Source of the DNA: Myxocyprinus asiaticus
Taxonomy: Eukaryota > Chordata > Actinopteri > Cypriniformes > Catostomidae
Reading direction: 5' to 3'
NCBI RefSeq assembly: GCF_019703515.2
Contig: NC_059372.1
Coordinates: 28,473,931 to 28,537,930 of the forward strand
Length of the DNA: 64,000 nucleotides
This document shows positions 34,732 through 44,937 of this stretch, in pieces. The first letter of the stretch is position 1; every line of letters starts with the position of its first letter. The notes under the pieces are model-generated. The model was not told where the DNA came from. It made no database searches and saw only the letters and a program-made list of their open reading frames with translations. The position numbers were made by a program, and so were the translations under genes.

Positions 34732-35975
34732 TTTGGTAAGAGTTGAAGAGGCAGGGAGAGAGCGCGAGAGAGGGAGTGAGAGATAGATGAAAGTCTTATC
34801 TCCTTTAATAGAGTTAGATAGGCCGATCATTTATCTGTGTACAGAAAGATGGTCTGATACAGTGAAATTAGAGCAGAACATTCGAGTGACAGAAGGAGGG
34901 AGGTTGTGAAAGAGAGAGACAGATTGGACATGATGGGGAAGGAGAGAGAGGTGAGAGAAGAGCTGGAGTGACCTTGCATCAAATCCAGGTTGGTGTTTAT
35001 CTTTGATAGCCTGAGCACTAGTGATTTGCTCAAACCAACAGGAAACAAAACGTGTAGTAGCTTGTATGCCTCTGCAATGATGCTTTATATTTTGGTTGTA
35101 TAAGTTATGACAACGTAAAAAAAATTTTTTTTCGATGATAGGCTCATATTTCAGTCTAAGAGACGGTCTGTGATATTGGCTTCTTGATGCAGCACTCTCA
35201 CTCGCTGATTTGTTTCTCTCATCAGTCCTGCTGGTAATTTAGCTAGTGAAATCACACCTTTTCTTTCTCTCCGCTCATCTTCGATTTCCTGTCCCAATAG
35301 TGGCCAATCACACAGCGGTGTCTTTGGAGGCCAGCCTTGGGTAGGGGTGTGAGGGGGGGTGGGGGGTGGTCACCCCCCACCCCCCTCACCATCTTATATT
35401 TATTGTGCTGAAGACAACCCTCTCTTTCCCTCTCACAGAGGTCATATAAGATGTGCTGGCCACACGACAGTATGAAGTAAAGACAAGGAAGGAATTTTGC
35501 CACTGTGTTGTAAAGAGTTATGCATTTGTAGATTGATTATGGGATTGTATTAGTTTCTCTGTTAATTCACTTGTTAAATACTGGAAGAAAGCACCATGAC
35601 CATATTTTGCTGAGAGGAGGCAGAGGTGCTCCCTTTAAAGGCAACCTAGTCTCATAAAAACACGTTTGGCTGCTATTGACCTCTTTCAGTGACGTCACTT
35701 TTTCCTTGCAGCCGCCATATTTGTGTCCATTAGCGTGAGTAAACAATGCCGTTGAATGGAAAAACACCTGTAAAACGATCTCAAGAAAAACATGCTTTTG
35801 ATCCAAGCAAAATCCCAGGAAAGGTCTGAGATCAGCAAAAATATTGCCAAATTTGACTTTCGCAGATATTTAAATATATTTTATGCATGATTTACCTCCG
35901 TACGGATGTTTGTGTTGTTTTCTGCTCTGATTTGGTCAATATATTACAAAATTACTGTGATGATCACGTCTGTAT
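34732..35975. other. Noncoding stretch
   Basis: Purine-rich at 34740-34960. A G/C hairpin at 35349-35389 is listed separately. 35640-35830 resembles a dispersed repeat (GACGTCACTTTTTCCTTGCA). No credible gene. Confidence 0.45.
35349..35389. other. G-run hairpin / possible G-quadruplex
   Basis: Arms of 20 and 19 bases (35349-35368, 35371-35389), complementary apart from one extra G and separated by GT. The G runs on the plus strand are 7 and 6, preceded by a run of 4. Function unknown. Confidence 0.7.
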
Positions 35976-35980
35976 GAATG

Positions 35981-36225
35981 TGTAAAGACTTGACATAGGG
36001 AGGGAAAGCAGGACACAGGGAACTGGATTCTTCAACTCAAAAACACAATCTCTTTCAGACAGGTAGCTCTCTCTCTCTCATCTCTGGCATGGTCCCTTTA
36101 TATTGCTCTCCTCAATGCTTACTGCAATTAGAAACAGGTGTTAGACATTATACGGCTCAGTTGTGTGCACCCTTACCGCTTTCTCTCTCTCCGGACGAAC
36201 GCTCGACCACGCCCCCGCTGCCACA
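35981..36225 (-). repeat. 3' LTR of Gmr1-like element
   Basis: Plus-strand TGTAAAGACTTGACATAGG to GCTGCCACA. Aligns with the LTR at 45734-46049 but lacks about 70 bp present there (the TTTAATAAACAAAC region). CT-rich centre. Target duplication GAATG on the outer side. Confidence 0.85.
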
Positions 36226-36469
36226 TATCCCCACCGCCCGACTCAGGCCGGGGAGACATCCGGTCTGTCTACCACTCCCCCCCCCCCCCCCATCTGCGCT
36301 CCCGGTCTGTGGACCACCTCGAACCTAAACGGCTGAAGAGCCAGATACCACCGGGTGATCCACGCATTGGTATCATTCATGCGGTGGAGCCATTGGAGTG
36401 GGGCGTGAACAGAGAGTGAAGGCCCGCCCCAGCTGGTAGTAGAGGAGAGTGAGGATGGCCCACATGATA
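36226..36469 (-). pseudogene. RNase H C-terminal part of Gmr1-like element
   Basis: Minus-strand translation gives WAILTLLYYQLGRAFTLCS, then (in shifted frames) the tail FEVVHRPG, typical of Ty3/gypsy RNase H ends. It continues the RNase H broken at 42328. A poly(G) tract (C run at 36279-36291) and a stop follow. A purine-rich GGGCGGTGGGG-type tract lies directly before the LTR, where a polypurine primer is expected. Direct adjacency of RNase H to the 3' LTR, with no integrase after it, supports the Gmr1-type domain order. Confidence 0.8.
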
Positions 36470-36614
36470 GTTGAACTGGTCGGCGTTTGAATGTCTTCTT
36501 TGTTTTTCATTTCGTTATGTTTTCCCCTAGAACTTTGTAATAAACATATATTTTGCAATCGTATTTATTTTGTGAGCGCCTTTTTTTGTTGCAGTTACGA
36601 GCCGAACTGTAACA
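36470..36614 (+). repeat. 5' LTR remnant of plus-strand gypsy element
   Basis: Matches the last ~143 bp of the 3' LTR (GTTGAACTGGTCGGCGTTTG to CGAACTGTAACA), including AATAAA-type sequence (GTAATAAACATAT). The first ~280 bp present in the 3' LTR are absent, so promoter sequences are lost. Confidence 0.8.
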
Positions 36615-36618
36615 AAAT

Positions 36619-36631
36619 TGGGGGCTCTTCC
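36619..36631 (+). promoter_or_regulatory. Primer-binding site, tRNA-Pro-like
   Basis: TGGGGGCTCTTCC four bases after the LTR end. It resembles the sequence complementary to the 3' end of tRNA-Pro (TGGGGGCTCGTCC) used by many retroelements, with one mismatch. Confidence 0.65.
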
Positions 36632-37299
36632 ATTTCAAAATTTGGTTAAGATTTATTTATTTTTTTGTTGAAATGTGTTAAACGCTGCAGTTGCACGCAC
36701 TGAATTTGATTCTTATTAGAATTACCTGGGTGCGCTCTGGTCTGTTTGTTAGCGCTCTCAGTTTGTAATTGCAAACTTTTGATTATTCGCTGCCTTATTT
36801 AACAAGTTTATCGTATTCTTTTGTTAAAAGGAGAGGAAATTTAGGTAATTTCATTGTGAGTTTGAATGTGAATTTATAATGTTTGAGTTAGTCTTGTTAG
36901 ATCGGTAACAAGAAGTGAGATCGCTTTATGCAGTGTTGTTTATTTTCTTGGCCGCAAGCATTTTAAATCGTTTATTGTAGTGAGGTTAGATGTTTGTTTT
37001 TCATAAAAGTTGTCTTTTCCCAAATATGTTGTAGCAACGCTTTTTGCGTTGACTTTTTTAATTTAGTTTGTTATTTTTGTGCTGATGCTGGGCTGAGGGC
37101 ACTGCCGCTGTACTGTAATTCTCTGGTTATCTGAGAGGTATTGGTGCTATCGGTATATAAGGGCTTGGTTTAAGCACGAAGTCTAGGGTTGAGTTAGAGT
37201 ATTTTTTTTTGTAGTGGGAAAAGACTCTGATTATGAGAAATTAGAATTCGTTTAATTAAACGAGGTTCGCGAAAGCTTTGTGGAAAAAATAAAATATAA

Positions 37300-39079
37300 A
37301 TGGCCTTAGAGTTAGAAGACTTTTTAAAACATCCTACTGAGGAGCAGTTAGACAAAATGTCTAAAGATCAGTTATTAGAGCAGCACACTTTGACATTGGA
37401 CTCACAGCTAAAGAAAAACCTCTAAAGGGGGGGTGTAGGACTTATTGTAAAATCAGCCTTGGCAGATTTGGGTGTGTTTACAACTAGGCCTGAGAAACCT
37501 GCTGTGTCTGAAGTTCAAGACCCTAAAGAGCAAGTTAATCCTCAAAAAAGTTTTCCTTCCTTAACTTATGAGCAACAGAGAGACTTTATGCTTTTAGAAA
37601 TGGAAAATAGTAAAATAAGTCAAGAAATTGAACTTCGTAAACTAGATATCAAAGCACAGAGACTGCAATTAATTAGAGAAGGTAAGCTAGAGGCTTGGTC
37701 TAAAATTGTGCAGTCACAAATGGATAACTCATTTTTGCAGGGTTTTGATGTTGCAAGAAGTCTTAATCTTTTGCCCAAGTTTAGTGAAGATGAGTTGGAC
37801 ACTTTCTTTAGACTATTTGAGCGTTTAGCAAATTTGAATGGATGGAAAGATAGTGAACGAACATTATTGTTGCAGTGTGTTCCAAGGTAAGGCTCAGAAG
37901 GCATATTCTACACTTAATGTGGCAGATAGTCAGGTCTATACGAAAGTGAAAGAAGTGGTATTGAAAGCATATGAACTAGTTCCTGAAGCATACAGACAAA
38001 AGTTTAGAGCTTTGTGTAAAGGAGGGCAACAATCTTTTTCTGTGTTTGCAAGTGTTGGGCCTCATGTATTCAGATAGAAGACAAAGGCAGGCCTAACACA
38101 GTCGTAAAAACCTAACTCAAGCCCCCACATTCCAAGTCGTAAATCTTACTGATAAAAATTGCGCCAAAATCAAACAAAGGGAGTCCAAAACAGACTACAA
38201 ATCCCATGAAGCCTTGCTCACTAAAGGATTGAACTCTCAACTCCTATTGGATGAGGCACACAACAGAACGTCCCTCAAACATGACATCATCAGGAGTTGA
38301 AATACCTCTAAAATGCTTTCGGTATTTGCTTCCAGCAACTTTGTTTGCAGCGTGTGGACGCAGCTCTTCGCTGCTCTCCGGTGCAACCTCGTGGCACAAG
38401 GAAGTAACGTCAGACTTGAAACTGTGGCCATACAATCTCCATCTCGCTGGACGAGTTGAGATTACTCTGTGTTCAACCGAACACTCTAACGGATCCGAAG
38501 GAGACCGCCGAGCAATTCGCATCTTCATCCATTTGCCTACAGAAGTGAAGCGATTAAAGATTTCTCTTCCATCTTCAATCAAGTCGACATTTCTGAGTTC
38601 TCCGCCAGCCCGCCGAGAATCAGCAGCTGTACCGCCCACAGACAGAGCGAGGAAACCGCCTCCCGTCATCACCCGAGCCTCAAGGAACCGGGTCAGAGTT
38701 AAAGGACGGAGGAAAACACATTCTACCTGTGTCCTCATGCGATTCAAGTAAGAGGTTTACATCTGGGCAGAGATAGAATATTATAGTGTGTTATTCTTGT
38801 GTTTCAAGGTTTTTGCTTGAAAAGTTTACGGACCGCCATGTCCGCTCATTATTAATACTCAGGGTATTAATTATCACAAATTTGTTTTGCTGTATTGTGG
38901 TCCAACCAAATTGGATTGTTGTGCAATTTCGCCATCGCGGGTGAGGCAGCAACTGAGTTCATCCATTAAAGAGTCAAATAATGCGGGACTTTTACAAGCC
39001 TTCCACCGCGTCTCTGAGTGATAAACTGACAGCTGTTTTCTCTCCCACTATCGCGAAATTGGCTTTAGGGCTGTCACTT

Positions 39080-39118
<39 letters not shown>

Positions 39119-40290
39119 TAACCACACACCCACACACATACACACACACACACACACCTTATGTGTTATAGGATTATTTTTTTATTCCCATATCTAATCA
39201 TATCACTGTTTAGTTTGTAGTTGTAAGTCGGAAGTTTATTGACTGCATTGTATTAATTATTAATTGATATTACTGCATAAATAAACTTTTGTTTATATTA
39301 CAAAGAGAAGTGTTTTGGTTTGTTTTGCATATGCCTGTGTCATGCTGACGGGATGTCAGTGCTTGGATTCAAACCTTCATTCATTGTTTTTTTTTCCCGA
39401 AAATCGATATTCTTCGGATGTCGATTTTCCTAAGAAAAAAAATCTAATATTGAGACTATTTGGTTATTAGTCCCTAATTCCAGGGTGGTGCCCCGTCAAT
39501 GTTAATCCTTATTAATATTCTATTGATTTTTGATAATTGATAATTATCTTTGATGATTGAATTTGAATGATCAATAAGCTAGTGTTAATTTTAATTAATG
39601 TTTCATCGATGTTAACAATTAACGATTATCTTTGATAATTGTTGATTTAAAGGATTTAAAAAGCTAACATTGATTCTCATCAATGTTCTATTGATTTTAA
39701 TAATTAATAATTATCTTTGATAATTATTAATTACTGCTAATAACCAAACTTGCTCCTAAACGTAGCACACTACATTACTGGAGCCCCATATGAGGTTTTA
39801 ATGAGTTAGATTCAATTGATTAATTTAAATATTAATTAATAACTACAGAAATAATTATTAATTAACACTGATCTAAACAACCAGTAAAGCCCTACACAAG
39901 AGATCTGCGTATTCAGTTTGATCAGTGGTGTTCCTCATCTCATGCAGATACCTATGAGGCTCTTTATGAATTGATGTTGTTGGAACAATTTAAGAATACC
40001 CTATCCGAAGATGTGGCTGTTTTTATAACAGAATGAAAAGTTAAAAAGGCGGAGGAGGCTTCCATTCTCACTGATGAGTACATTCTGACACACAAGGGTG
40101 AGGTTAGAAAAAATCATTGGCATTGTACAGACAATTTTTCAGAGAATGTTGAATCCTGTTCATTTCTGACTAGTGGTGTTAAGTCTGAGAGAAAACTAAA
40201 GTCCTCTGTTGATGAAAATGATCAGTGTGCTTATTGTCTTAAAAGAGGTCATTGGAAAAAAGATTGTCCTACTCTAAAAGCAAAAAATTC
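37300..40290 (+). pseudogene. gag of plus-strand gypsy element, interrupted
   Basis: The capsid polyprotein packages element RNA. An ATG at 37300 starts MALELEDFLKHPTEEQLDKM and soon meets a stop near 37422. The main capsid text follows in 37459-37890, with a helical Glu/Lys-rich part, the LPKFSEDELDTFFRLFERLA block and NGWKDSERTLLLQ. A frameshift lies near 37880. The next frame reads GKAQKAYSTLNV and LKAYELVPEAYRQKFR, family-typical blocks. A 1.84-kb solo LTR then interrupts (38053-39896), and capsid coding resumes (IQFDQWCSSSHADTYEAL; EQFKNTLSEDVAVFI) to a TGA near 40034. A zinc knuckle C-X2-C-X4-H-X4-C (CAYCLKRGHWKKDC) lies at about 40226-40270. Inactive. Confidence 0.85.
38053..39896 (+). 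mobile_element. 1.84-kb solo LTR inserted in gag
   Basis: Starts TGTTGGGC and ends GCCCTACA, flanked by CAAG (38049-38052, 39897-39900). The gag frame runs across the target site. AATAAA at 39280-39285 gives plus orientation. It contains (CT)n at about 39085-39114, an AC-rich run at 39119-39158 and three ~95-bp AT-rich units with ATTATCTTTGATAATT palindromes (39490-39735). Long overlapping frames at 38244-38751 on both strands lack family features. No internal genes, hence solo. The parent family (ERV or other LTR class) is not identified. Confidence 0.8.
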
Positions 40291-40923
40291 AGTCATGTCA
40301 ATCCTGAACCAAAATCAGCTTTGTTGGTGTCTTCAGTAGTGTCTGAGATTACCAATCTTCCTGATAATGGTGGTGAGTGTATGCTGGAACAAGAAAAAGC
40401 AGTTTTGTGTAATGAAAAACAAATGTATGCTCCATTCATTACAGATGGTTTTGTGTCTCTTGTTGGGGGTAGAAATAAAGTTCCTGTCAAAATTTTGAGG
40501 GATACGGGAGCCTCAGAGACATTTATTTTGGAGTCTGCTTTACCCTTTTCTGCTGAGTCAAGTACTGGTAAGGAGGTGCTGATAAAGGGAATTGGATTAC
40601 AAAATTTGTCTGTTCCATTACATACAGTAGTTCTTCAGTCAGAACTGGTTAGTGGTACAGTGTTTGTAGGGGTACGAACTTCACTGCCTGTACAGGGGAT
40701 TTCTGTTATCTTAGGTAATAATCTGGCTGGGGGTCATGTTTGGAGAGATGTACCACCACCACCAATTGTAACTGCTTCTCCTTCTTTAGAGAACCAAACT
40801 GTTGTTACACAATTTCCTGTTGTGTTTGTCTCTTGTGCAGTTACTCGTGCTATGAGCAAAAATAAGTCTGATGTTTTGCAGGATTTGGAGTCTCAGCCTG
40901 AAGATTCGTCAAAGATTATTTAA
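40252..40923 (+). pseudogene. Protease region of plus-strand gypsy element
   Basis: The retropepsin-type aspartic protease of the element matures Gag-Pol. The 223-codon frame begins within the zinc-knuckle tail. At residues about 64-100 it has the segment VSLVGG...VPVKILRDTGASETF, with the catalytic D-T-G triplet and the conserved Ala-Ser, followed by a hydrophobic flap-like stretch and ILGNNLAGGHVW, the second hydrophobic block. The downstream VTRAMSK segment is typical of fish gypsy pol linkers. It stops at 40921, where sequence from the middle of reverse transcriptase follows out of frame, marking a deletion. This domain itself looks open, but the element is dead. Confidence 0.8.
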
Positions 40924-40939
40924 AGAATTTAAAGAAATT

Positions 40940-41690
40940 GCATCGTTCATCACTTCATTTGGCCTATACTCTTTTTCTGTCATGAGTTTTGGCCTTAGAA
41001 ATGCACCTGCCACTTTCCAGCGCCTAATGAACCAGGTGACGCCCGGCTTATAGGGTTGTACTCTATACTTAGATGATGTTGTGGTCTGTAGTCAGACCTG
41101 GGAACAACATCTCTGCCGTGTCTGAGCTCTGTTCGAACATCTTGCTGAGGCTCGATTAACCATTAACCTGGCGAATTGTGAGATCGCCAGGGCAACGGTA
41201 ACCTATTTGGGCAAAATAGTTGGGCAAGGCATGGTGCGTCCTGTTCTGGCCATTGATAACTTCCCTCTACCAAGTTCTAAGCGGGAGTTAATGCGTTTTT
41301 TAGGCATAGTAGGATATTATAGGAGTTTTTGTCCAAACTTTTCATCAGTAGTAGCTCCTTTATCTGATTTGCTGAAAATGAAAGTACAATTTGAGTGGTC
41401 CTTACTATGCCAACAGGCATTTGAAAATGTTAAGAGGTTGCTTAGCACTGCATCTGTCCTGGCTGCCCCATGCTTTGGGTCACCTTTTCAGATCCAGGTG
41501 GATGCTAGCCAGGTTGGTGCTGGGGCTGTATTATTACAGACTGATGAAAATGGTGTAGACCATCCGGTCAGTTATTTCTCTCGTAAATTCAATTCTCATC
41601 AATTACATTATACAACAATTGAAAAGGAGACCTTAGCATTGATTTGGGCATTACATAATTTTGATGTAAATGATGTACCTTAAATGTTGC
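40940..41690 (+). pseudogene. Partial reverse transcriptase and RNase H
   Basis: Starts in the palm (SFGLYSFSVMSFGLRNAPATF, family block before the active site), with a stop (TAG near 41051). The catalytic LYLDDVVV motif lies at about 41067-41090. A further stop near 41124 precedes the thumb and connection (LTINLANCEIARATVTYLG; RELMRFLGIVGYYRSFCPNF). RNase H begins with QVDASQVGAGAVLL and reaches YTTIEKETLALIWAL. The upstream third of reverse transcriptase, the rest of RNase H and all of integrase are absent. It is adjacent to the protease frame through a deletion. Confidence 0.85.
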
Positions 41691-41905
41691 TTTTCTTAGG
41701 TGCCAAGAATTGCTTGAGAGGGAGATACCAAGTGTGAGATGGGAGAGATGACTCTGGCTGAGCACTGTGTTGGTGATGGGATTTAATTTAATTTGATAAA
41801 ACAGTGTTGTCATTTTAAAATGTTACATTTCTGACCTTTTTGAGAACAGGGTTAGTAAATGAGGTCCTTAGGTAAGGTCCTCCCTTTTTTTTTTATAAGG
41901 GGAGG

Positions 41906-42327
41906 TGTCACGGTCTTACCGTGTTATTTTCTTTGGTTTTGTTTTTCTTTTTGTCTGTTATCCGTCACTGTCTGTCTGTGATTGTGATATTGTGAACACC
42001 TGGTTTGGATGGGCTCTGGGTATTTAATTGCCTGTTTGTTATCCAATGGGGGGTTGGGGGGTTATTAGATGCTCTTTGTTCTTTTCTTGCGTTTTGCAGG
42101 AATGGGCAGGTGGCAAGTGCCCTTGGATTAGAACTCCTCTACCATCATGAGATCTTTGTTTGTCCCATCTACCTCGTGGCCATGGTTGAACTGGTCAGCG
42201 TTTGAATGTCTTCTTTGTTTTTAATTTTGTTATGTTTTCCCCTAGAACTTTGTAATAAATACATATTTTTAACTGTATTTATTTTGTGATCGCCTTTTTT
42301 GTTGCAGTTACGAGCCGAACTGTAACA
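41906..42327 (+). repeat. 3' LTR of plus-strand gypsy element
   Basis: TGTCACGGTC at the start and CGAACTGTAACA at the end, preceded by the purine tract AAGGGGAGG (41897-41905), a good polypurine primer. Contains AATAAA (42255-42260). The last ~143 bp match 36470-36614. Confidence 0.85.
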
Positions 42328-43230
42328 CAAGACACTCCTTTTCAATGGTGCTGTACTTAGTCTCCCTCAGCGAGAGCTTGAGACTAATGTACAGCACCGG
42401 GAGTTCCTCCCCCTCCACCACCTGTGAGAGCACCGCCCCCAGCCCTCTGTCTGAAGCGTCCATCTGTAGAATAGAAGGGAGAGAGAAATTGGGTGAATGT
42501 AAAAGCGGCCCACTGCAAAGTGCGGCTTTCACCTGCGTAAAAATGCCTGTTGACACTGCTCCGTCCACTGGACCGGGCCTGGAGCTTCTTTTTTAGTGAG
42601 ATCAGTCAGCAGGCTGGTGACGTCCGAATAATTAGGCACAAACCTTCTATAATAGCCAGCCAGCCCCAGGAACTGTCTCACCTCCTTTTTGGTCTTGGGT
42701 CTCAGACAGGTCGCAATTGCCGCTGTTTTGTTTATTTGGGGACGCACCTGCCCGTGGCCCAAGTGGAACCCCAGATACCGTACCTCCACTCGTCCAATTG
42801 TGCACTTCTTGGGGTTTGCCGTGAGTCCTGCCCATCGCAGCGACCTCAGAACCGCCCTCAGAACTTGCGCTGAAACATAGCCGGGGCTCCAAACAAACCA
42901 AACGGAAGTGTCACAAATTGGTGTAATCCAAACGGTGTGGAGAAGGCCGTTTTTTTTCACAGGATATTGGCATTAAGGGGATCTGCCAATAGCCCTTTGT
43001 CAAATCCAGTGTTGAATAAAAGCGAGCGGTGCCCAACCGATCGAGCAACTCATCAACATGAGTCATTGGGTATGCATCAAATTTAGACACTGCGTTGACT
43101 TTCCTAAAATCCACACAGAACTATACAGACCCATCACTCTTAGGCACTAGAACAACCGGGCTGGACCAATCGCTTGGAAAAAAATCTCCTGTGTTAGTTG
43201 ACCCAGGGTGTGGAGTTTTGCTCTAAGATC
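42328..43230 (-). pseudogene. Reverse transcriptase and start of RNase H (Gmr1-like)
   Basis: Minus-strand text: SDWSSPVVLVPKSDGSV then a TAG (near 43124), VDFRKVNAVSKFDAYPMTHV, the catalytic first Asp block FYSTLDLTKGYWQIPL, a frameshift, then FGLFGAPA-type text. About 45 codons are then missing, including the YxDD active-site motif, since the sequence jumps to AVLRSLRWAGLTANPKKC near 42850. Thumb (FLGLAGYYRRFVPNYS) and RNase H start (LQMDASDRGLGAVLSQ; STIEKECL) follow and end at the gypsy insertion. It begins directly after the integrase tail, which places IN upstream of RT. Confidence 0.85.
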
Positions 43231-43950
43231 AAGAATGTATGAATTTAGCTTTTACTGTTTGAAGGTCCCTCCTCCCAAGTTTCCCGTATGATGTTGAGCA
43301 TGCTGCGCGGGTGCCACCCATACAGCAGCTCAAACGGGGTAAACCCTGTGGAGGCTTGCGGGACCTCTCGCACTGCAAACAACAGGGGTTCGAGCCATTT
43401 ATCCCAATTTCTAGCATCCTCGTGTACGAACTTACAAATCATATTTTTCAGGGTTTTATTAAATCACTCCACCAACCCATCTGTTTGCAGATGGTAAACA
43501 CTGGTGCAAATCAATTTAATTCCCAATAATTCGTAGAGTTCGCGGAGTGTCCGTGACATAAATGTAGTGCCTAGATCAGTGAGGATTTTTTTCGGAATTC
43601 CCACTCGGGAGATTATTTTGAAGAGTGCCTACGCAACACTGTGTGCTGAGATGTTGCGCAGAGGCACTGCTTCTGGATATCGCATTGCATAGTCCACCAG
43701 AACTAGGACAAAGCGATGTCCGCATGCTGACCACTCTAATGGCCCGATGAGGTCCATGCCAATTCCTTCGAAGGGGACCTCGATTAGCGGAAGGGGGTGC
43801 AACGGCGCTCTTGGTGTAGCCAGTGGATTCAACAGCTGACATTATCGGCATGCCGCACACCACCTGCGAACATCCCCGCGAATGCCCGGCCAATAAAAAT
43901 GGGCCATTAGTCGGTTCAGTGTTTTCCTCTGCCCTAAGTGACCCGCCATC
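43229..43950 (-). pseudogene. Integrase of Gmr1-like element
   Basis: The integrase inserts element cDNA. Minus-strand order: HHCC zinc-binding region (HLGQRKTLNRLMAHFYWPG, then CAAC-R-stop-C near 43855), the core start with its first Asp (GIGMDLIGPLEWSACGHRF) and second Asp (VLVLVDYAMRYPEAVPL), then after frameshifts the later core (ICKFVHEDARNWDKWLEPLLF; TGFTPFELLYGWHP). The C-terminal tail is ILDLRAKLHTLGQLTQE, and the reverse transcriptase text starts within about 15 codons. The glutamate region of the DDE triad (about 43450-43560) is poorly preserved. Stops and frameshifts make it inactive. Confidence 0.85.
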
Positions 43951-44354
43951 AGTTTTTTAATGAGCCGCCTGGAATAACATTTCCCGGCGGCTCTGCGGTA
44001 TTAACAGCTAAGTTGTATCCTCTTTTGTTTGAGCGTCCTGCGTCACTCGAAACAACCGCTATTTCATTATAGCAAAATAGGGATATGAAAGTGCGATGAT
44101 TGGTTGGAGTCGTTGACCATCAATAACTTTCACTTGGTCAAGGGCATGCCTAAGGCTTTCATCTCTCGACTGCTCTAGAGGCAGGGAAGGGGGTCGAAGC
44201 CTCCCCCTCCCTCACATCATCCTGACGTGGAGCTGACGAAGATGGCCCCGGCTCCGCCTCCCCTGCAAAAGCATCGCACATTTCACATTTAGCAGCTTTC
44301 TTGCAGGACACATCCGCACATATTCCCTTTAATACATTTTTAAACTCTGGCCAA

Positions 44355-44850
44355 TTAGTTCCCAGAATTAGTGGATGGGTGAAGCGGGAAATAACCGCCG
44401 CCTCCACTCCACTTTTTTCCCCCGAAATTTAATAAGTGGGTCACTACATGGTGGTTGTGAATATCCCCATGCACACACTTCACCGTCACCCTTTTGTTTG
44501 TGCCCAAAGCCTCGTGTTGAACCAAACATTGGTGGATAGTGGTCTGGTTACAGCCCGTATCTACCAAGGCTTGATGTGTACTCCCCTTGACACTCCGTGC
44601 TCTCCCCTGTACTCCCCTCTGTACACTCCGGCTCGATCGGGAGAAGCCCATGGAGTGTCGGGGATCTGGACTACAGTTCCCAGCTCCATCATGGGGCATT
44701 GATCCCGGAAGTGTCCCGGATCCCCGCAACTCCAGCAGGCTGGCCCAGGCATTATGCCCGCACCTGTGTCGGTGGGTACATCCACCTGAGGGGGAGAGCA
44801 ATGAAGTAATGAAGTCCCCGGGGGGGGGGGACTTCATTACAAACAACCAC
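44355..44850 (-). pseudogene. CCHC knuckle and protease of Gmr1-like element
   Basis: Minus-strand text reads CWSCGDPGHFRDQCPMM, a C-X2-C-X4-H-X4-C RNA-binding knuckle (about 44696-44737). After about 50 codons, in a shifted frame, comes HQALVDTGCNQTTIHQ, with the D-T-G catalytic triplet of a retropepsin (about 44530-44570), then VTVKCVHGD. The section 43950-44355 continues pol linker text of uncertain function (ISRFTHPLILGTNWPEFK is family-like). Confidence 0.75.
44806..44840. other. 14-bp perfect hairpin with G7 loop
   Basis: GTAATGAAGTCCCC and GGGGACTTCATTAC flank seven Gs, within the gag section of the Gmr1-like element just 5' of the zinc knuckle. It may be a small insertion or a replication-slippage product. 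Confidence 0.8.
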
Positions 44851-44937
44851 GAATGGGGAACCGGCTTCGTTGGTGGGATTCCATGTCTCCGGGGTACTGG
44901 GATGGGCTGTTGTGAGAGAGCAGAGTGGGGAGGGGGG

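Larger units (their letters stand above)
36470..42327 (+). mobile_element. Plus-strand Ty3/gypsy element inserted in RNase H
   Basis: Order: 5'-truncated LTR, primer-binding site, gag, CCHC knuckle, protease, partial reverse transcriptase and RNase H, polypurine tract, full 3' LTR (422 bp). It splits the minus-strand RNase H between the TIEKECL and WAILTL blocks. No integrase frame: after RNase H (ALIWALHNF, about 41675) the sequence passes straight to the 3' noncoding part. The first part of reverse transcriptase is also missing. Gag is split by a solo LTR (38053-39896). It must be younger than the Gmr1-like element and older than that LTR. Confidence 0.85.

Noticed and set aside
36089..36419. 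Pro/Arg-rich plus-strand frames
   Set aside because: They are antisense shadows of the LTR and RNase H of the minus-strand element.
38244..38751. Overlapping ~166-codon frames on both strands
   Set aside because: They lie in the U3-like part of a solo LTR, lack known domains and mirror each other. More likely chance openness of GC-rich sequence.
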